Assembly: GCF_945901735.1 (NCBI RefSeq)
Contig: NZ_CAMDLM010000012.1
Span: 1-64,000, forward strand
Origin: Limnohabitans sp. Rim8
Lineage (GTDB): Bacteria > Pseudomonadota > Gammaproteobacteria > Burkholderiales > Burkholderiaceae_C
Direction of reading: 5' to 3'
DNA: 64,000 nucleotides
Shown here: piece by piece, positions 53,018-62,521 of the stretch
How the letters are laid out: each line of letters starts with the position of its first letter
Position numbering within the stretch: position 1 is the first letter of the stretch
Notes under the pieces: model-generated
Database searches by the model: none
What the model was told of the DNA's origin: nothing
The model's input: the letters and a program-made list of their open reading frames with translations, nothing else
Translations under genes and position numbers: made by a program

Positions 53018-53992
53018 ATGCAAACAGTGCAAGGGATAAGCCATGGCTTGCGGGTCGAATCCGCAGGGTCAGCCAGGGCGGGTGGTGGGCTCCGGCGATT
53101 GGGGCAGCGGTTCGGTTTGGTGTTGACACTGGTGGTTTTGACGGGCTGCGGCAGCTTGCCGTCCAGCAAGCCGCAAGAACCCAGCCCGCCTGCGGCCGAG
53201 CGGCGAGAGGTTCGGCTGGGGCTGGCGCTGGGTGGCGGCGCGGCGCGTGGGTTTGCCCATGTGGGCGTGATTCAGGTGCTTGAGGAGGCGGGGCTCAGGC
53301 CCAGCCATGTGGCCGGCACATCGGCGGGGAGTTTGGTGGCCGCCTTGTACGCCAGCGGCAAAACGCCTGCCGAGCTGGTGCGTGTGGCCGAGTCCATGCA
53401 GGAGGCCGAAATCACCGACTGGATGCTGCCGATTTTGAACCGGGGTGCTTTGCGTGGCGAGGCCTTGGCCAAGTACGTGAACACCCAGGTGGGCGGCAAA
53501 ACCATGGAACAGATGCAAATACCGCTGGGCATTGTGGCCACCGATTTGGGCAGCGGGCAGGCGATCACCTTCCGGCGGGGCAACACGGGCGCGGCGGTGC
53601 GGGCGTCGAGTGCGGTGCCAGCGGTGTTTCAACCGGTTCGGTTGGGCGATCGTGAGTACGTGGACGGGGGCCTGGTGTCGCCTGTGCCGGTGCGCCAGAC
53701 GCGTGAAATGGGGGCCAACTTTGTGATTGCGGTGGACATTTCCAGCGACCCGGAGGGCAACCCCTATGGAGACACCTTCCAGATTTTGATGCAGACCTTT
53801 GCCATCATGGGCAAAAGCATCAACACCCTGGCGCTCAAAGAGGCCGATCTGGTGATTCGGCCCGTTTTGGCTGGCATCAAAAGCGCCGATTTCAGCGCCC
53901 GTTTGCGATCGATTGAAGCCGGGCGGGTGGCGATGCGGGCGGCTTTGCCCGCTTTGAAAGTGCGTTTGGCCCAGTTTGAAGAGGGGCGGTGA
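53018..53992 (+). CDS. Patatin-like phospholipase lipoprotein (NTE/RssA family)
   Basis: A 324-residue protein with a basic N-terminus, a hydrophobic segment and lipobox LTGC. The patatin domain follows: oxyanion loop GGGAARGFAHVG, nucleophile elbow GTSAGSL and catalytic Asp in VDGGLVSPVP. It is probably a serine hydrolase on membrane lipids, facing the periplasm. A GAGGAA site precedes ATG 53018. It starts 18 bases after the Fur-box-like site, so iron control is plausible. Confidence 0.9.
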   Translation: MQTVQGISHGLRVESAGSARAGGGLRRLGQRFGLVLTLVVLTGCGSLPSSKPQEPSPPAAERREVRLGLALGGGAARGFAHVGVIQVLEEAGLRPSHVAGTSAGSLVAALYASGKTPAELVRVAESMQEAEITDWMLPILNRGALRGEALAKYVNTQVGGKTMEQMQIPLGIVATDLGSGQAITFRRGNTGAAVRASSAVPAVFQPVRLGDREYVDGGLVSPVPVRQTREMGANFVIAVDISSDPEGNPYGDTFQILMQTFAIMGKSINTLALKEADLVIRPVLAGIKSADFSARLRSIEAGRVAMRAALPALKVRLAQFEEGR

Positions 53993-54060
53993 ACGGACTG
54001 GGGTCCCCGATCAAGTCATGGGACACCGGGTCAAACGACGCGAGAGGACAAAGCCTAGCC

Positions 54061-54092
54061 AAAAAAAGGGCCGATCTTGCGATCGGCCCTTT
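54061..54092 (-). terminator. Bidirectional terminator between patatin and phasin genes
   Basis: GGGCCGATC-TTGC-GATCGGCCC in a symmetric frame. On the minus strand it ends in seven T (strong, for the phasin gene); on the plus strand only TTT follows. Confidence 0.75.
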
Positions 54093-54189
54093 AACGGATC
54101 CCTGTTTCCCAGATGAAATTCAAAGAGACCCGAGGAGACAACTGGCAAAAACAAGCGGCAGAGGCTTGCAAAGCCTGCCGGTTAAAAAA

Positions 54190-54723
54190 TTACTTTTTCT
54201 TGGCAGCTTTGGGGGCAGCCGTCTGCGCCACCGCAGTCAGGTTGGACTCGGCCAGTTCGGTGGCTTGCTTGACGGCTTTTTGCACGGTTTCGAATGCGGC
54301 GTTGGCGGCGGTCACGGCACCCTTCATCATGGCCACGGCTTGTTCGGAGCCGGCAGGGGCGTTTTGGGCGGCGCTGTCCACCAGGCTGGCGAACTGCTTT
54401 TGCGCGGCGGCACTTTGGGCTTCGAAGGCCTTGGTGAACTCGCTGCCCGTGCCCGACGCGATGTCGTACAGGTGGCGGCTGTAAGCGGCTGTTTTTTCAG
54501 CCAAGGGCTGAAACAGGTTGGCTTGCATCGCCATCAGCTCTTGGGCGTCTTTCACGCTCAGAGCGGCTTGGGTGTTGTTGGCGGACTCGTTTAAAGCGGC
54601 TTTGGTGGCGCTCAGGTTCAGTTCAACCATTTTTTCAACGCCTTCGAAGGCTTTGGCGGTCAGGCCAAACAGGGTTTCCACGTTGGCTTTGTGCGCGGCA
54701 GCGATTTGTTCGGGTGTCATCAT
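54190..54723 (-). CDS. Phasin-family protein
   Basis: Phasins coat polyhydroxyalkanoate granules. The 177-residue protein is helical, with [19 protein letters not shown] and [20 protein letters not shown], the family N-terminus. It has an Ala-rich coiled middle and a basic APKAAKKK tail. ATG 54723 and 54720 are both possible; GGAG lies just upstream. No polymerase gene is in the window, so polyester storage is inferred from this gene alone. Confidence 0.88.
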   Translation of the reverse strand: MMTPEQIAAAHKANVETLFGLTAKAFEGVEKMVELNLSATKAALNESANNTQAALSVKDAQELMAMQANLFQPLAEKTAAYSRHLYDIASGTGSEFTKAFEAQSAAAQKQFASLVDSAAQNAPAGSEQAVAMMKGAVTAANAAFETVQKAVKQATELAESNLTAVAQTAAPKAAKKK

Positions 54724-54910
54724 GAGGGGCTCCAGATAAAAGTTTGGTTGCAAGAAGACTGCGCCGTAACTGGCCGGGGCCGTACAACTTTGTTGCAGTG
54801 CAGCATGGGTTGAAGTATAGGGTTTCCATGGGGTGTTGCAAGGGGATGCGCCCACTCGCGGCTCAGTTTAGAGAGGGTTTTCTAGAATCAGGGCCCCACC
54901 AGAGCATCCC

Positions 54911-55840
54911 ATGCACGCTTACTACGCCGACCACTTTGTATTGCCCTTGCCCGAAGGCCACCGCTTTCCGATGCGCAAATACAGCCGTCTGCGCGATCGC
55001 CTGACGCAAGAGCTGCCCGCCGTGGTCCTGCGCGAGGCCCCGGCAGCCAGCGACGGCGAGCTGGCGCTGGTGCACACCCCCGCTTATATCCAGGGTGTGG
55101 CCACCGGCAGTCTCGATGCTGCGGTGCAGCGCGAGATCGGTTTCCCTTGGAGTTTGGCCATGGCCGAGCGGGCCCGCCGCTCGGTCGGGGCCACGGTGGC
55201 CGCCGCCCGGGATGCCTTGGCCCACGGGGTGGCGGGTAATTTGGCGGGCGGCACGCACCACGCTTATGCGCACAAGGGCGGGGGCTTTTGTGTGTTCAAC
55301 GACATCGCGGTGACGGCCCGTCTGATGCAGGCCGAGGCCTGGCGGCACCAGCGCCAGACCTTGAAGGTGGCGGTGATCGACCTGGATGTGCACCAGGGCA
55401 ACGGCACGGCGCATGTATTTGCAAACGACCCCAGCGTGTTCACGCTGTCGCTGCACGGCGAAAAGAACTTCCCGTTCCGCAAGGAGCCCAGTGACCTGGA
55501 CGTGGGCCTGCCCGACGGCTGCACCGACGAGCCCTACTTGGCCGCCTTGCACCAGGCCTTGCAAACCCTGCAAGACCGCTTTGATCCGCAACTGGTGATT
55601 TACCTGGCCGGGGCTGACCCGCACGAGGGCGACCGCCTGGGACGCCTCAAATTGACGATGGACGGCATGCAGGCGCGCGACCGGGTGGTGTTGGACTGGG
55701 CCTGGCAGCGCCGCCTGCCGGTGGTGCTGTGCATGGGCGGTGGCTATGGTCACGACATCGAGACCACGGTGCAGGTGCAAATGCAGACCTGGGACGTGGC
55801 CTTGGGCTATTGGCAACGCTGGCACAATCTCGGGCGATGA
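54911..55840 (+). CDS. Histone deacetylase-like amidohydrolase
   Basis: A 309-residue zinc-dependent arginase/HDAC-fold enzyme, probably a deacetylase of small amines or protein lysines. Active-site motifs are [15 protein letters not shown] (tandem His), the zinc-ligand stretch [35 protein letters not shown] and LCMGGGYG, where a Tyr is usual near the end. Its stop overlaps the thioesterase ATG by 4 bp. Confidence 0.92.
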   Translation: MHAYYADHFVLPLPEGHRFPMRKYSRLRDRLTQELPAVVLREAPAASDGELALVHTPAYIQGVATGSLDAAVQREIGFPWSLAMAERARRSVGATVAAARDALAHGVAGNLAGGTHHAYAHKGGGFCVFNDIAVTARLMQAEAWRHQRQTLKVAVIDLDVHQGNGTAHVFANDPSVFTLSLHGEKNFPFRKEPSDLDVGLPDGCTDEPYLAALHQALQTLQDRFDPQLVIYLAGADPHEGDRLGRLKLTMDGMQARDRVVLDWAWQRRLPVVLCMGGGYGHDIETTVQVQMQTWDVALGYWQRWHNLGR

Positions 55841-56289
55841 ACACCCCAGTTTCTTCCACAGCCAAACCCCAGCCGGACGCCCGCAGCAGCTACAAAGCGT
55901 TTCGCGCCATCAGCACCCGCTGGATGGACAACGATGTGTATGGCCATGTGAACAACGTGGTGTACTACAGCTGGTTCGACACCGCCGTGAATGCCACGCT
56001 GATTGAGCGTGGCGTGCTCGACATCCATGGGGGCAGCACCATTGGCTTGGTGGTGGAAACCCAGTGTTTTTACTTCGCGCCGCTGGCCTTTCCGCAAAGC
56101 GTTGACGCAGGCATCCGTGTGGCCAAGCTGGGCACATCCAGCGTGCGCTACGAGGTGGGTCTGTTTGCCCAAGGCGAAGACCTGACCGCAGCCCGAGGCC
56201 ACTTTGTGCATGTGTACGTGGACCGCGAAACCCGCCGCCCTGTGCCCCTGCCGCCCGCACTCAAAACATTTTTGGAGACATTGACATGA
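55837..56289 (+). CDS. Hotdog-fold acyl-CoA thioesterase
   Basis: A 150-residue 4HBT-type thioesterase. The motif [19 protein letters not shown] contains the Asp-x-x-x-x-G-H-V-N-N active region of 4-hydroxybenzoyl-CoA/YbgC-like enzymes. It hydrolyses an acyl-CoA whose chain cannot be read from sequence. ATG 55837 overlaps the HDAC-like stop (ATGA), and its own stop overlaps the nitroreductase start. Confidence 0.88.
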   Translation: MNTPVSSTAKPQPDARSSYKAFRAISTRWMDNDVYGHVNNVVYYSWFDTAVNATLIERGVLDIHGGSTIGLVVETQCFYFAPLAFPQSVDAGIRVAKLGTSSVRYEVGLFAQGEDLTAARGHFVHVYVDRETRRPVPLPPALKTFLETLT

Positions 56290-57017
56290 TGAACACCGGA
56301 CCCCAAGTCAGCACCCGGGTGAACGACCCGGCCAGCGTGGAGGCCGCCATCCTGAGCCGCTTCTCGGCCCGCGCTTATTTGCCAAAGCCGGTGGACCGCG
56401 CTGTGCTGCAAGAGGTGCTGGACATCGCCGCCCGCGCGCCCAGTGGCACCAACACCCAGCCCTGGAAGGTGTATGTGCTGCAAGGCGCCAAACGCGACGA
56501 GTTGGTGGCCAAAACCTGCGCCGCGCACGATGCCATCAGCGCCAACCCGGCGCTGGCCGCGGACTCCGCCGAGTCGTATGACTACTACCCCGAAAAATGG
56601 GTCAGCCCCTACATCGACCGACGCCGCGAATGCGGCTTTGGCTTGTACGGCGTACTGGGCATCGGCAAGGGCGACAAGGCCTTGATGCATGCCCAGCACC
56701 AGAAAAATTTCCGTTTTTTCGATGCTCCCGTGGGTCTGATGTTCACCATTGACAAAGTGATGGGTCGGGGCAGTTTGCTCGACTACGGCATGTTCTTGCA
56801 AAGCCTCATGGTGGCCGCCCGATCGCGTGGACTGCACACCTGCCCGCAAGCGGCCTGGAATGGCTTTTCCAAAATCATCTTGCCGTTCGTGGGCGCAGGT
56901 GACAACGAAATGCTCGTTTGCGGCATGTCGCTGGGTTATGCCGATGAGACGGCCCTGGTCAATACTTTCCAGACCACACGGGTGCCTTCGCAAGACTTCA
57001 CGCATTGGGTCGATTGA
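56286..57017 (+). CDS. Nitroreductase-family oxidoreductase
   Basis: A 243-residue FMN-dependent protein. The N-terminal [20 protein letters not shown] and [17 protein letters not shown] are the FMN-binding signature, with [19 protein letters not shown] and the C-terminal GMSLGYAD. It could reduce nitro, quinone or other acceptors. The start overlaps the thioesterase stop by 4 bp, so all three genes form one tight operon. Confidence 0.9.
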   Translation: MMNTGPQVSTRVNDPASVEAAILSRFSARAYLPKPVDRAVLQEVLDIAARAPSGTNTQPWKVYVLQGAKRDELVAKTCAAHDAISANPALAADSAESYDYYPEKWVSPYIDRRRECGFGLYGVLGIGKGDKALMHAQHQKNFRFFDAPVGLMFTIDKVMGRGSLLDYGMFLQSLMVAARSRGLHTCPQAAWNGFSKIILPFVGAGDNEMLVCGMSLGYADETALVNTFQTTRVPSQDFTHWVD

Positions 57018-57179
57018 GCCGTTTCCATTGATCAAAGCGCAACAGCGGGCGAATGTGGATGTGCCCGCTGGGATGACCGAGTTGCTTGATCTGGAGGCCA
57101 ACAAAAATGGGTCTGACCCGGCCATCGGTCTCAAAGGGGGGTTGGCCTCAGGCCTGTAAACCAGCGCAGGCGTGACGGC

Positions 57180-57875
57180 TCAGGCCAATCCGATCGGGGC
57201 GGTGAACGCGTAGCCAATTTTGTGCACGGTTTCCAAGGGCAAGTCACTGCCCAGCAACTCTTTGGCTTTGTTGCGCAGTCTGCGGACCAGAATTTCCAGA
57301 CGTCTGAAGTCATAGGTTTGCGGGTCATGACCCAAGCGGGTCACCAAGGCTTGGCGTGCCACCGCTTGGCCACTTTGTTCGGCCATGACCTGCATGAACA
57401 TGAATTCAGAGTGGGTGAGTTTGAGGGGCATGCCAGAAGGATGGTGCAGCATCCAGTTCATGCGGTGCAAGACCCAGCTGGGTGAAGCTTGAGCCCGTAT
57501 CCGCCGCATCAGGTTGTGGACTAAAGAGGCCAGCTCCTCCAACTGAATGGGTTTGACCAAGTACACATCTGCGCCGGCTTTGATGCCCTCAATGCGTTGG
57601 CTGCTCTCGCCCCGCGCCGTGGTGATGATCACACCTTTGTTTTGCAGCAGGGGGTTTTCCTTGAACCAGACCATCCCATCGCCATCGGGCAAACCCAGGT
57701 CGATCACTGCCACATCGAACTGGTGGGTGCGCATCCATTGGGTGGCCATGTTCAGGCTGCTCACACCATCGGCTGCGAAGCCTTCCATGTTCAGGTAAGT
57801 GACCATGGCATCCATCAAATCGACCTCGTCTTCGATCACCAGAATGCGTCCGTGCAAAGGATTGGAATTGCTCAT
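57180..57875 (-). CDS. OmpR-type response regulator
   Basis: A 231-residue regulator with receiver domain: ILVIEDEVDLMDAM (acidic pocket), phospho-acceptor Asp in VAVIDLGLPDGDG, and Lys in YLVKPIQLEEL. A C-terminal winged-helix DNA-binding domain follows (LTHSEFMFMQVMAEQSG, LEILVRRLRNKAKELLG). Start ATG 57875 lies 12 bases after the kinase stop. Its targets are unknown; the divergent sapC operon is an obvious candidate. Confidence 0.93.
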   Translation of the reverse strand: MSNSNPLHGRILVIEDEVDLMDAMVTYLNMEGFAADGVSSLNMATQWMRTHQFDVAVIDLGLPDGDGMVWFKENPLLQNKGVIITTARGESSQRIEGIKAGADVYLVKPIQLEELASLVHNLMRRIRAQASPSWVLHRMNWMLHHPSGMPLKLTHSEFMFMQVMAEQSGQAVARQALVTRLGHDPQTYDFRRLEILVRRLRNKAKELLGSDLPLETVHKIGYAFTAPIGLA

Positions 57876-57887
57876 GGGGCCCGATTG

Positions 57888-59894
57888 TCACTGGTTTTGA
57901 TGGGGCAACCAAAGGCAAAAACGACTGCCTTGACCCACAGCGCTTTGCAGCTCCAGTTTTCCGTGGTGCATTTGGACAATGCGCCGGACAAAAGCCAGAC
58001 CCAGTCCCATGCCGGAGATGGTGCTTTCAGAGGCCACGCGAAAGTAGTCTTCAAAAACTGCTTCATGGTGCACGGTGTCAATCCCTTGCCCCTCGTCGCT
58101 CACGCAAATGCCAACCCATCCTGGTTTTTGCAGGGTTTCCACCAGCACCTTGGTGCCCGCATTTGAGTATTTGCACGCGTTGTCAATCAGGTTCAAAACG
58201 GCCACTTCCAACAAGTTTTCATCTGCCCAGAGATCACCCACAACGCGGTTGATTTTCAACTCCAAGCGGTGGTTGGCGTGGTAACTGGTTTGGTCGTCGA
58301 TCAACTCGCGAAGCCATGCCGCCAGTGGCAGGTGTTGCGGCTTCATGTCTTGCATGGCTTGTTGCAAACGATCACCACGCAGCCAGGTTTCAAACAGGGA
58401 AAGCAACCGTCGGGTGGCGCTGTCGATGGTTTGCAGTCGTTTGTCCAAATTCAATTGCCCCAGTTCATGCTCTTTGCGAATCAGGCTGATTTGGCTGTTG
58501 ACGATGCCCAAGGGATTGCGAAATTCGTGAGAAATCAAAGCCCCAAAACGCATGTATTGACTGAGCAATTGGGTTTCCGAGCTCAGAGCGAGCTTGAGTT
58601 GCTCGGTCCGTTCTTGCACAGCGCCTTCAAGGCGCTCCTCGGCCAGGCGTGCACTCTCTAAAAGACGCTGGTTGGCTTCGATGGCTTGTTGTTGTGCCGC
58701 TTCGCGGTTTTTGCGTTCGACGTGCACCATGTCGGCCAAGGCCAAGGCCAAGAGCAGCATCTCAATGGCTGAAGAAATTTGCAGGCTGTAGGATGTGAAT
58801 GTGTTGGTGGGCAGCAGGTCAAAAGATCGCAAGGCGGCGATGCTGGCCCCCGACCAAAGAACCAGCCAAGCCAGCAAGAAAAAGCGGGCTCCTTTTTCGC
58901 CCCGACGCACGATCATGGTCCCCGCGACCGCCACCCAGCCTCCGGTGGGCAGCACGACCATAAACAAGCCCATCAACAACCATTCTTTGAACTGCCCGTG
59001 CCACAGTGTGCTGAGCAAGGCCATGGCCATCAGCAAGTAAAAACTGGCAAAGAGCATCAAACCCCGTGAGGCCCAGGGCAGGTGTTGACGCGCTTGCAAA
59101 AAACGGTCGGCAAACAGCATGGAAAAACACCCCACCAAACTCAAAAAAACCGATTGCGCAATGCCATCAAACGCGGTTTTACCGGGCCACAGGAACAACT
59201 GTCCCAAGCCATTGCCCGCCAGCATGGCCAAACCAAAATGACCCACAAACAGGGAGTAAAGCAAAAACCGCAGGTCCTTGAGCGATAGCCACAAGAAAAG
59301 GTTGTAGATGAGCAAAGCGATCAATCCACCGAAATACAGGGCTTGAAGAATGAACTTGTTTTGAATGTGGTGACGAAACGGCTGCTCTTGCCACAGGCTC
59401 AAAGGCACCGTCAGGCTGTGATCGCTGGTCACACGCAGATAAAAGGCTTCTGAGTCGGTACTGATCTGCACGGGGAATGCATAAAAACTGTACAAAAAAG
59501 GCCTTGTCGAAATGTCCAAGGCGTTGCCAGTGCGCACGGGCGGTTGGTTGGGGGCAAAAAAATCGACGGTTCTCAATTGGAAAAAAGGCAACTCCAAAAC
59601 CCAGTTGGCGGGTGCATCGCTGGTTCTTTGCAAGGGGATGCGGATCCACACCGCCGATTGGCTAAATCCCAAATTGATCTCCCCGCGTTCGGCTTCCCAA
59701 GTTTGAAAACGGCTTGCCAGTGCTGGACTGCGCACATCTTCCAGCGTCAACTGGCCTGTTGTGTCTTCCAACACGGCCGCATTTTGCAAACGTTGTTGAT
59801 CTGGTGTGTCCCTGTCCAGCACATGGGTTTGGGCCTGCGACAGCAAGCTGAACACCATGGCCAGGACGATAAGCAGTGAACGGGTGAATTTCAT
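57888..59894 (-). CDS. 7TMR-DISM sensor histidine kinase
   Basis: A 668-residue hybrid sensor. It has a signal peptide, a periplasmic 7TMR-DISM extracellular beta domain (about residues 40-180), seven membrane helices (about 185-385), a coiled-coil linker (residues about 390-440) and the kinase core. His is in ISHEFRNPLGIVNSQ, the N box is NLIDNACKYS, and the G boxes are DEGQGI and GMGLGLAF. DISM domains may sense carbohydrates or other exported ligands. It forms a pair with the next response regulator. Confidence 0.92.
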   Translation of the reverse strand: MKFTRSLLIVLAMVFSLLSQAQTHVLDRDTPDQQRLQNAAVLEDTTGQLTLEDVRSPALASRFQTWEAERGEINLGFSQSAVWIRIPLQRTSDAPANWVLELPFFQLRTVDFFAPNQPPVRTGNALDISTRPFLYSFYAFPVQISTDSEAFYLRVTSDHSLTVPLSLWQEQPFRHHIQNKFILQALYFGGLIALLIYNLFLWLSLKDLRFLLYSLFVGHFGLAMLAGNGLGQLFLWPGKTAFDGIAQSVFLSLVGCFSMLFADRFLQARQHLPWASRGLMLFASFYLLMAMALLSTLWHGQFKEWLLMGLFMVVLPTGGWVAVAGTMIVRRGEKGARFFLLAWLVLWSGASIAALRSFDLLPTNTFTSYSLQISSAIEMLLLALALADMVHVERKNREAAQQQAIEANQRLLESARLAEERLEGAVQERTEQLKLALSSETQLLSQYMRFGALISHEFRNPLGIVNSQISLIRKEHELGQLNLDKRLQTIDSATRRLLSLFETWLRGDRLQQAMQDMKPQHLPLAAWLRELIDDQTSYHANHRLELKINRVVGDLWADENLLEVAVLNLIDNACKYSNAGTKVLVETLQKPGWVGICVSDEGQGIDTVHHEAVFEDYFRVASESTISGMGLGLAFVRRIVQMHHGKLELQSAVGQGSRFCLWLPHQNQ

Positions 59895-60140
59895 ACGCTG
59901 TAAAAATTGTCTTTTTTTGACTGTATTTGAATCAATTTTTTAAAAAATGTCGGATTGTGATGTTATTTGTCGAATTTGACGACTTCAACGCCATAAAAAT
60001 CAAAATTAACATCTCCAAACCTAAGCCCCTAGTGGGGTTTTTTGCCATTTCCGAGCCATGTGCAAGGGGGGGAATGTCAGGTGGGTCCCCGAACGAGGAG
60101 CCGCAGGTGCATTTTGATGAATTTTTCTTGGAGAAAAAAT
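59895..60140 (+). promoter_or_regulatory. AT-rich divergent region with terminator-like hairpin before sapC
   Basis: This 246-base gap is visibly AT-rich. AAGCCCC-TAGT-GGGG-TTTTTT (60023-60043) is a hairpin with a T-run on the plus strand, about 100 bases before the sapC ATG, and no gene lies in front of it. It may be an attenuator or the end of a small RNA. A possible -35 TTGACT (59918-59923) is followed by a poor -10. Confidence 0.45.
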
Positions 60141-60896
60141 ATGTTTGAACAAGTCGTTCCCGTGAACAAAGACCGTCACGCCAGCAAAAAAGTTCGCACC
60201 AGCAACGATTTCCGTTTTGCGTCCAAATTCCATGTGGCCTATGTGACTGTGCACGAATTTGCCCGCGCTGCGGCCATCTACCCCTTGGTTTTCCTTGAAG
60301 ACAAAGCCAATGACGATTTCCGTCCTGTGGCGCTGATGGGTTTGGATGCCGGTGAAAACCTGTTCGTGGACAGCCAGGGCCAATGGGCTGGATCGTACAT
60401 CCCCGCCATCATCCGCCGCTACCCTTTTGCCCTGACCAAGGCCCCAGAAGCTGACCGCTTCATTGTCTGTGTGGACGAAGCCAGCGAACTGCTCAGTGAC
60501 ACCGAGGGCGCCCCCATGTTTGATGCCCAAGGCAATCCCACGCAGGTGATTGAAAACGTCAAGCGTTACCTGGGTGAATTGCAGCAAATGGACGGCATGA
60601 CGCATGAATTCAGCAAATTTCTGGTGCAAAACAACCTGTTGACCCCCTTGAACATGCGTGTCAACGCGGCCAACCAGGTGCGCAACATCACCGGCTGCTA
60701 CGTCATCAACGAAGAGCGCCTGAACAATTTCAGCGATGCCAAATTCGCTGAAATTCGTCAAAAAGGCTATCTGCCCGCCATTTACGCACACCTGATTTCC
60801 TTGTCGCAGATCGAGCGACTGGCCTCCATGAAAAAACCAGCCGCAACGGCCAGCGAAAAGGCTGCCGCTCTGAGTGGTACCGATACCCTGCAATAA
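60141..60896 (+). CDS. SapC-family protein
   Basis: A 251-residue soluble protein of the SapC family, named after a gene beside the S-layer secretion genes of Campylobacter fetus. It shows FHVAYVTVHEFARAAAIYPL, VFLEDKANDDFRPVALMGLD and the repeated family pattern IPAIIRRYPFALTKAPE, with no signal peptide. The ATG at 60141 has a TTGGAGA site; longer starts add unrelated residues. It is the first gene of a rightward operon with TolC, HlyD and a GAF-like protein. Molecular function unknown. Confidence 0.88.
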   Translation: MFEQVVPVNKDRHASKKVRTSNDFRFASKFHVAYVTVHEFARAAAIYPLVFLEDKANDDFRPVALMGLDAGENLFVDSQGQWAGSYIPAIIRRYPFALTKAPEADRFIVCVDEASELLSDTEGAPMFDAQGNPTQVIENVKRYLGELQQMDGMTHEFSKFLVQNNLLTPLNMRVNAANQVRNITGCYVINEERLNNFSDAKFAEIRQKGYLPAIYAHLISLSQIERLASMKKPAATASEKAAALSGTDTLQ

Positions 60897-60924
60897 GCAG
60901 CCACCACCGCCCGGATGGCTGCTT
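60895..60924 (+). other. Intercistronic hairpin between sapC and tolC-like gene
   Basis: AAGCAGCCA (60895-60903) pairs with TGGCTGCTT (60916-60924), a perfect 9-bp stem starting in the sapC stop codon. There is no T-run, so it looks like an mRNA stability or processing element and not a full terminator. Confidence 0.45.
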
Positions 60925-60991
60925 AGCAACAAGCGGTCTCAGGGGCATTTCATGGTGGATCTTGAATGGAATTGAGCGAAGAGGTCAGAGC

Positions 60992-62521
60992 ATGGTCAAT
61001 TTTTCTGAGGCACGGGGGAGGCGAACACTGCCATGGTGTTTGTTCGCTGTGTTGGCGGCGGCATCCACTGGGGTTCAGGCCCAAGACAAGCCCTCAACGC
61101 TGAGTTTGCAAGCACTGGTCTCACAAGTGCGTGAACTGAACAAAGACATTCTCACCAAGCGCGCTGAAAAGGGCATTGCGGCGACGGCGATTGACCGCGC
61201 AGCAGCCGCTTTCCAGCCCGTTGCCAGTGTCACTGCCACCGATGGTCGTAACCGCCAACCGAGCACCTACGAAGAAAGGTTGTCCAGACCCGGTGCCGTC
61301 GATTCTTTTTACCAGCGCGATGGCCAGGATTTCACGGCTGGCGTGAGTCAGTTGCTGCCGACGGGCGCCAAACTCGAAGCCAAAAGCAGTCTGTCCCGCT
61401 TCATCACCAACGTCAATCAAGCCCAACCGGATCGCCCTGCAGGGGCCAAAGACAACCGCACTTTTTGGGGCCTGACGGTGACGCAACCCTTGGCCAAAGA
61501 CGGGGGTGTCGAGGTCACCCAAGCGCGTGGTTTGGTGGCTCAACTCGATCTGGCTGTGGCCCAGCACACCCAGACCGATACCGAATCCAGTGTGGTGGCC
61601 GATGCCACATTGGCCTACTACGAACTGGTCTTGGCCCAGCACCGGGTGAGCGCAGCCCATGAAAAAATCCGCACGGGTCAGGGTTTGCTCAGCCAAGCGC
61701 GAGATTTATCACGCCAGGGTCGCTTGCCTGAAACCGAAGTCTGGGAAGTCGAAAACTCTTTGTCGCGTTTTCAGGCCGGACTCAGTGAAGCCATGCAAGC
61801 CGAGCGCGAGCGCTTGAATCGACTGAACACCTTGCTCATGCGAGCGGCCGGTGCCGGAGCACCGGTTTGGCGTGCCGCCGACCCTTTGCCAGAGGTGACC
61901 ATCCGCGATGCAGTGGCTTCTGAGTCACTGAGTCTGGCCATGGAAAATCGGCCAGACTTTTTGATGCAGAAAAAACTGCTCGAACGGGAGGGTGTGCAGT
62001 TGGTGTATGCCCATAACCAAGCCTTGCCTCGCCTTGATCTGGTGGCCAGTTATGGTCAAAACGGACTGGCCTACGCCGCCAGAACAGCCCTGAACGCCAG
62101 CGCCATGGCTGACAACCCAACCTGGACCGTGGGGTTGCAACTGCAGATGCCTTTGGGCGAAAACCGCCAAGGCCGAGCAGATGTGATGGCTGCGCAGTTG
62201 CGCCGTGAAAACGCGATGCTCGCGCTCAAAGCCCTAGAAGTTCAAATTGCCAACGACATCGACACCAGCCTGAGCATGCGCGCCAGTGCCATTGAGCGAT
62301 GGACGCACTGGCAATCGGTGGCAAAACGTGAACAGCAGCAATTGGAATTGGAGCGCAAACGATTTACCGCAGGACGCAGTGAAATGCGCGAAATCCTGAT
62401 GCGTGAAGAGCGTGCTGTGAACGCGCGACTGATGCTGCTGGAGCAGCAACTGGCCTTTGCCAAGGCGCAGGTTGTGCTGGAGTCGGCCCAGGGCACATTG
62501 CTCCAGCGATGGCCATCATGA
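60992..62521 (+). CDS. TolC-family outer membrane efflux/secretion protein
   Basis: A 509-residue outer membrane channel protein. A signal peptide (ending GVQAQ) precedes two repeated outer membrane efflux halves rich in coiled coil, with TLAYYELVLAQHRVSAAHEK and NDIDTSLSMRASAIERWTHW. The ATG at 60992 (MVNFSEARGRR) follows an AGAGG site. Its stop overlaps the adaptor start ATGA. It would provide the outer membrane exit of the export system. Confidence 0.9.
   Translation: MVNFSEARGRRTLPWCLFAVLAAASTGVQAQDKPSTLSLQALVSQVRELNKDILTKRAEKGIAATAIDRAAAAFQPVASVTATDGRNRQPSTYEERLSRPGAVDSFYQRDGQDFTAGVSQLLPTGAKLEAKSSLSRFITNVNQAQPDRPAGAKDNRTFWGLTVTQPLAKDGGVEVTQARGLVAQLDLAVAQHTQTDTESSVVADATLAYYELVLAQHRVSAAHEKIRTGQGLLSQARDLSRQGRLPETEVWEVENSLSRFQAGLSEAMQAERERLNRLNTLLMRAAGAGAPVWRAADPLPEVTIRDAVASESLSLAMENRPDFLMQKKLLEREGVQLVYAHNQALPRLDLVASYGQNGLAYAARTALNASAMADNPTWTVGLQLQMPLGENRQGRADVMAAQLRRENAMLALKALEVQIANDIDTSLSMRASAIERWTHWQSVAKREQQQLELERKRFTAGRSEMREILMREERAVNARLMLLEQQLAFAKAQVVLESAQGTLLQRWPS

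Noticed and set aside
57030-57160. Short open segment after the nitroreductase gene
   Set aside because: About 43 codons without a start or family match; the region also holds a CAGCGGGC/GCCCGCTG hairpin, so it is better left as intergenic.
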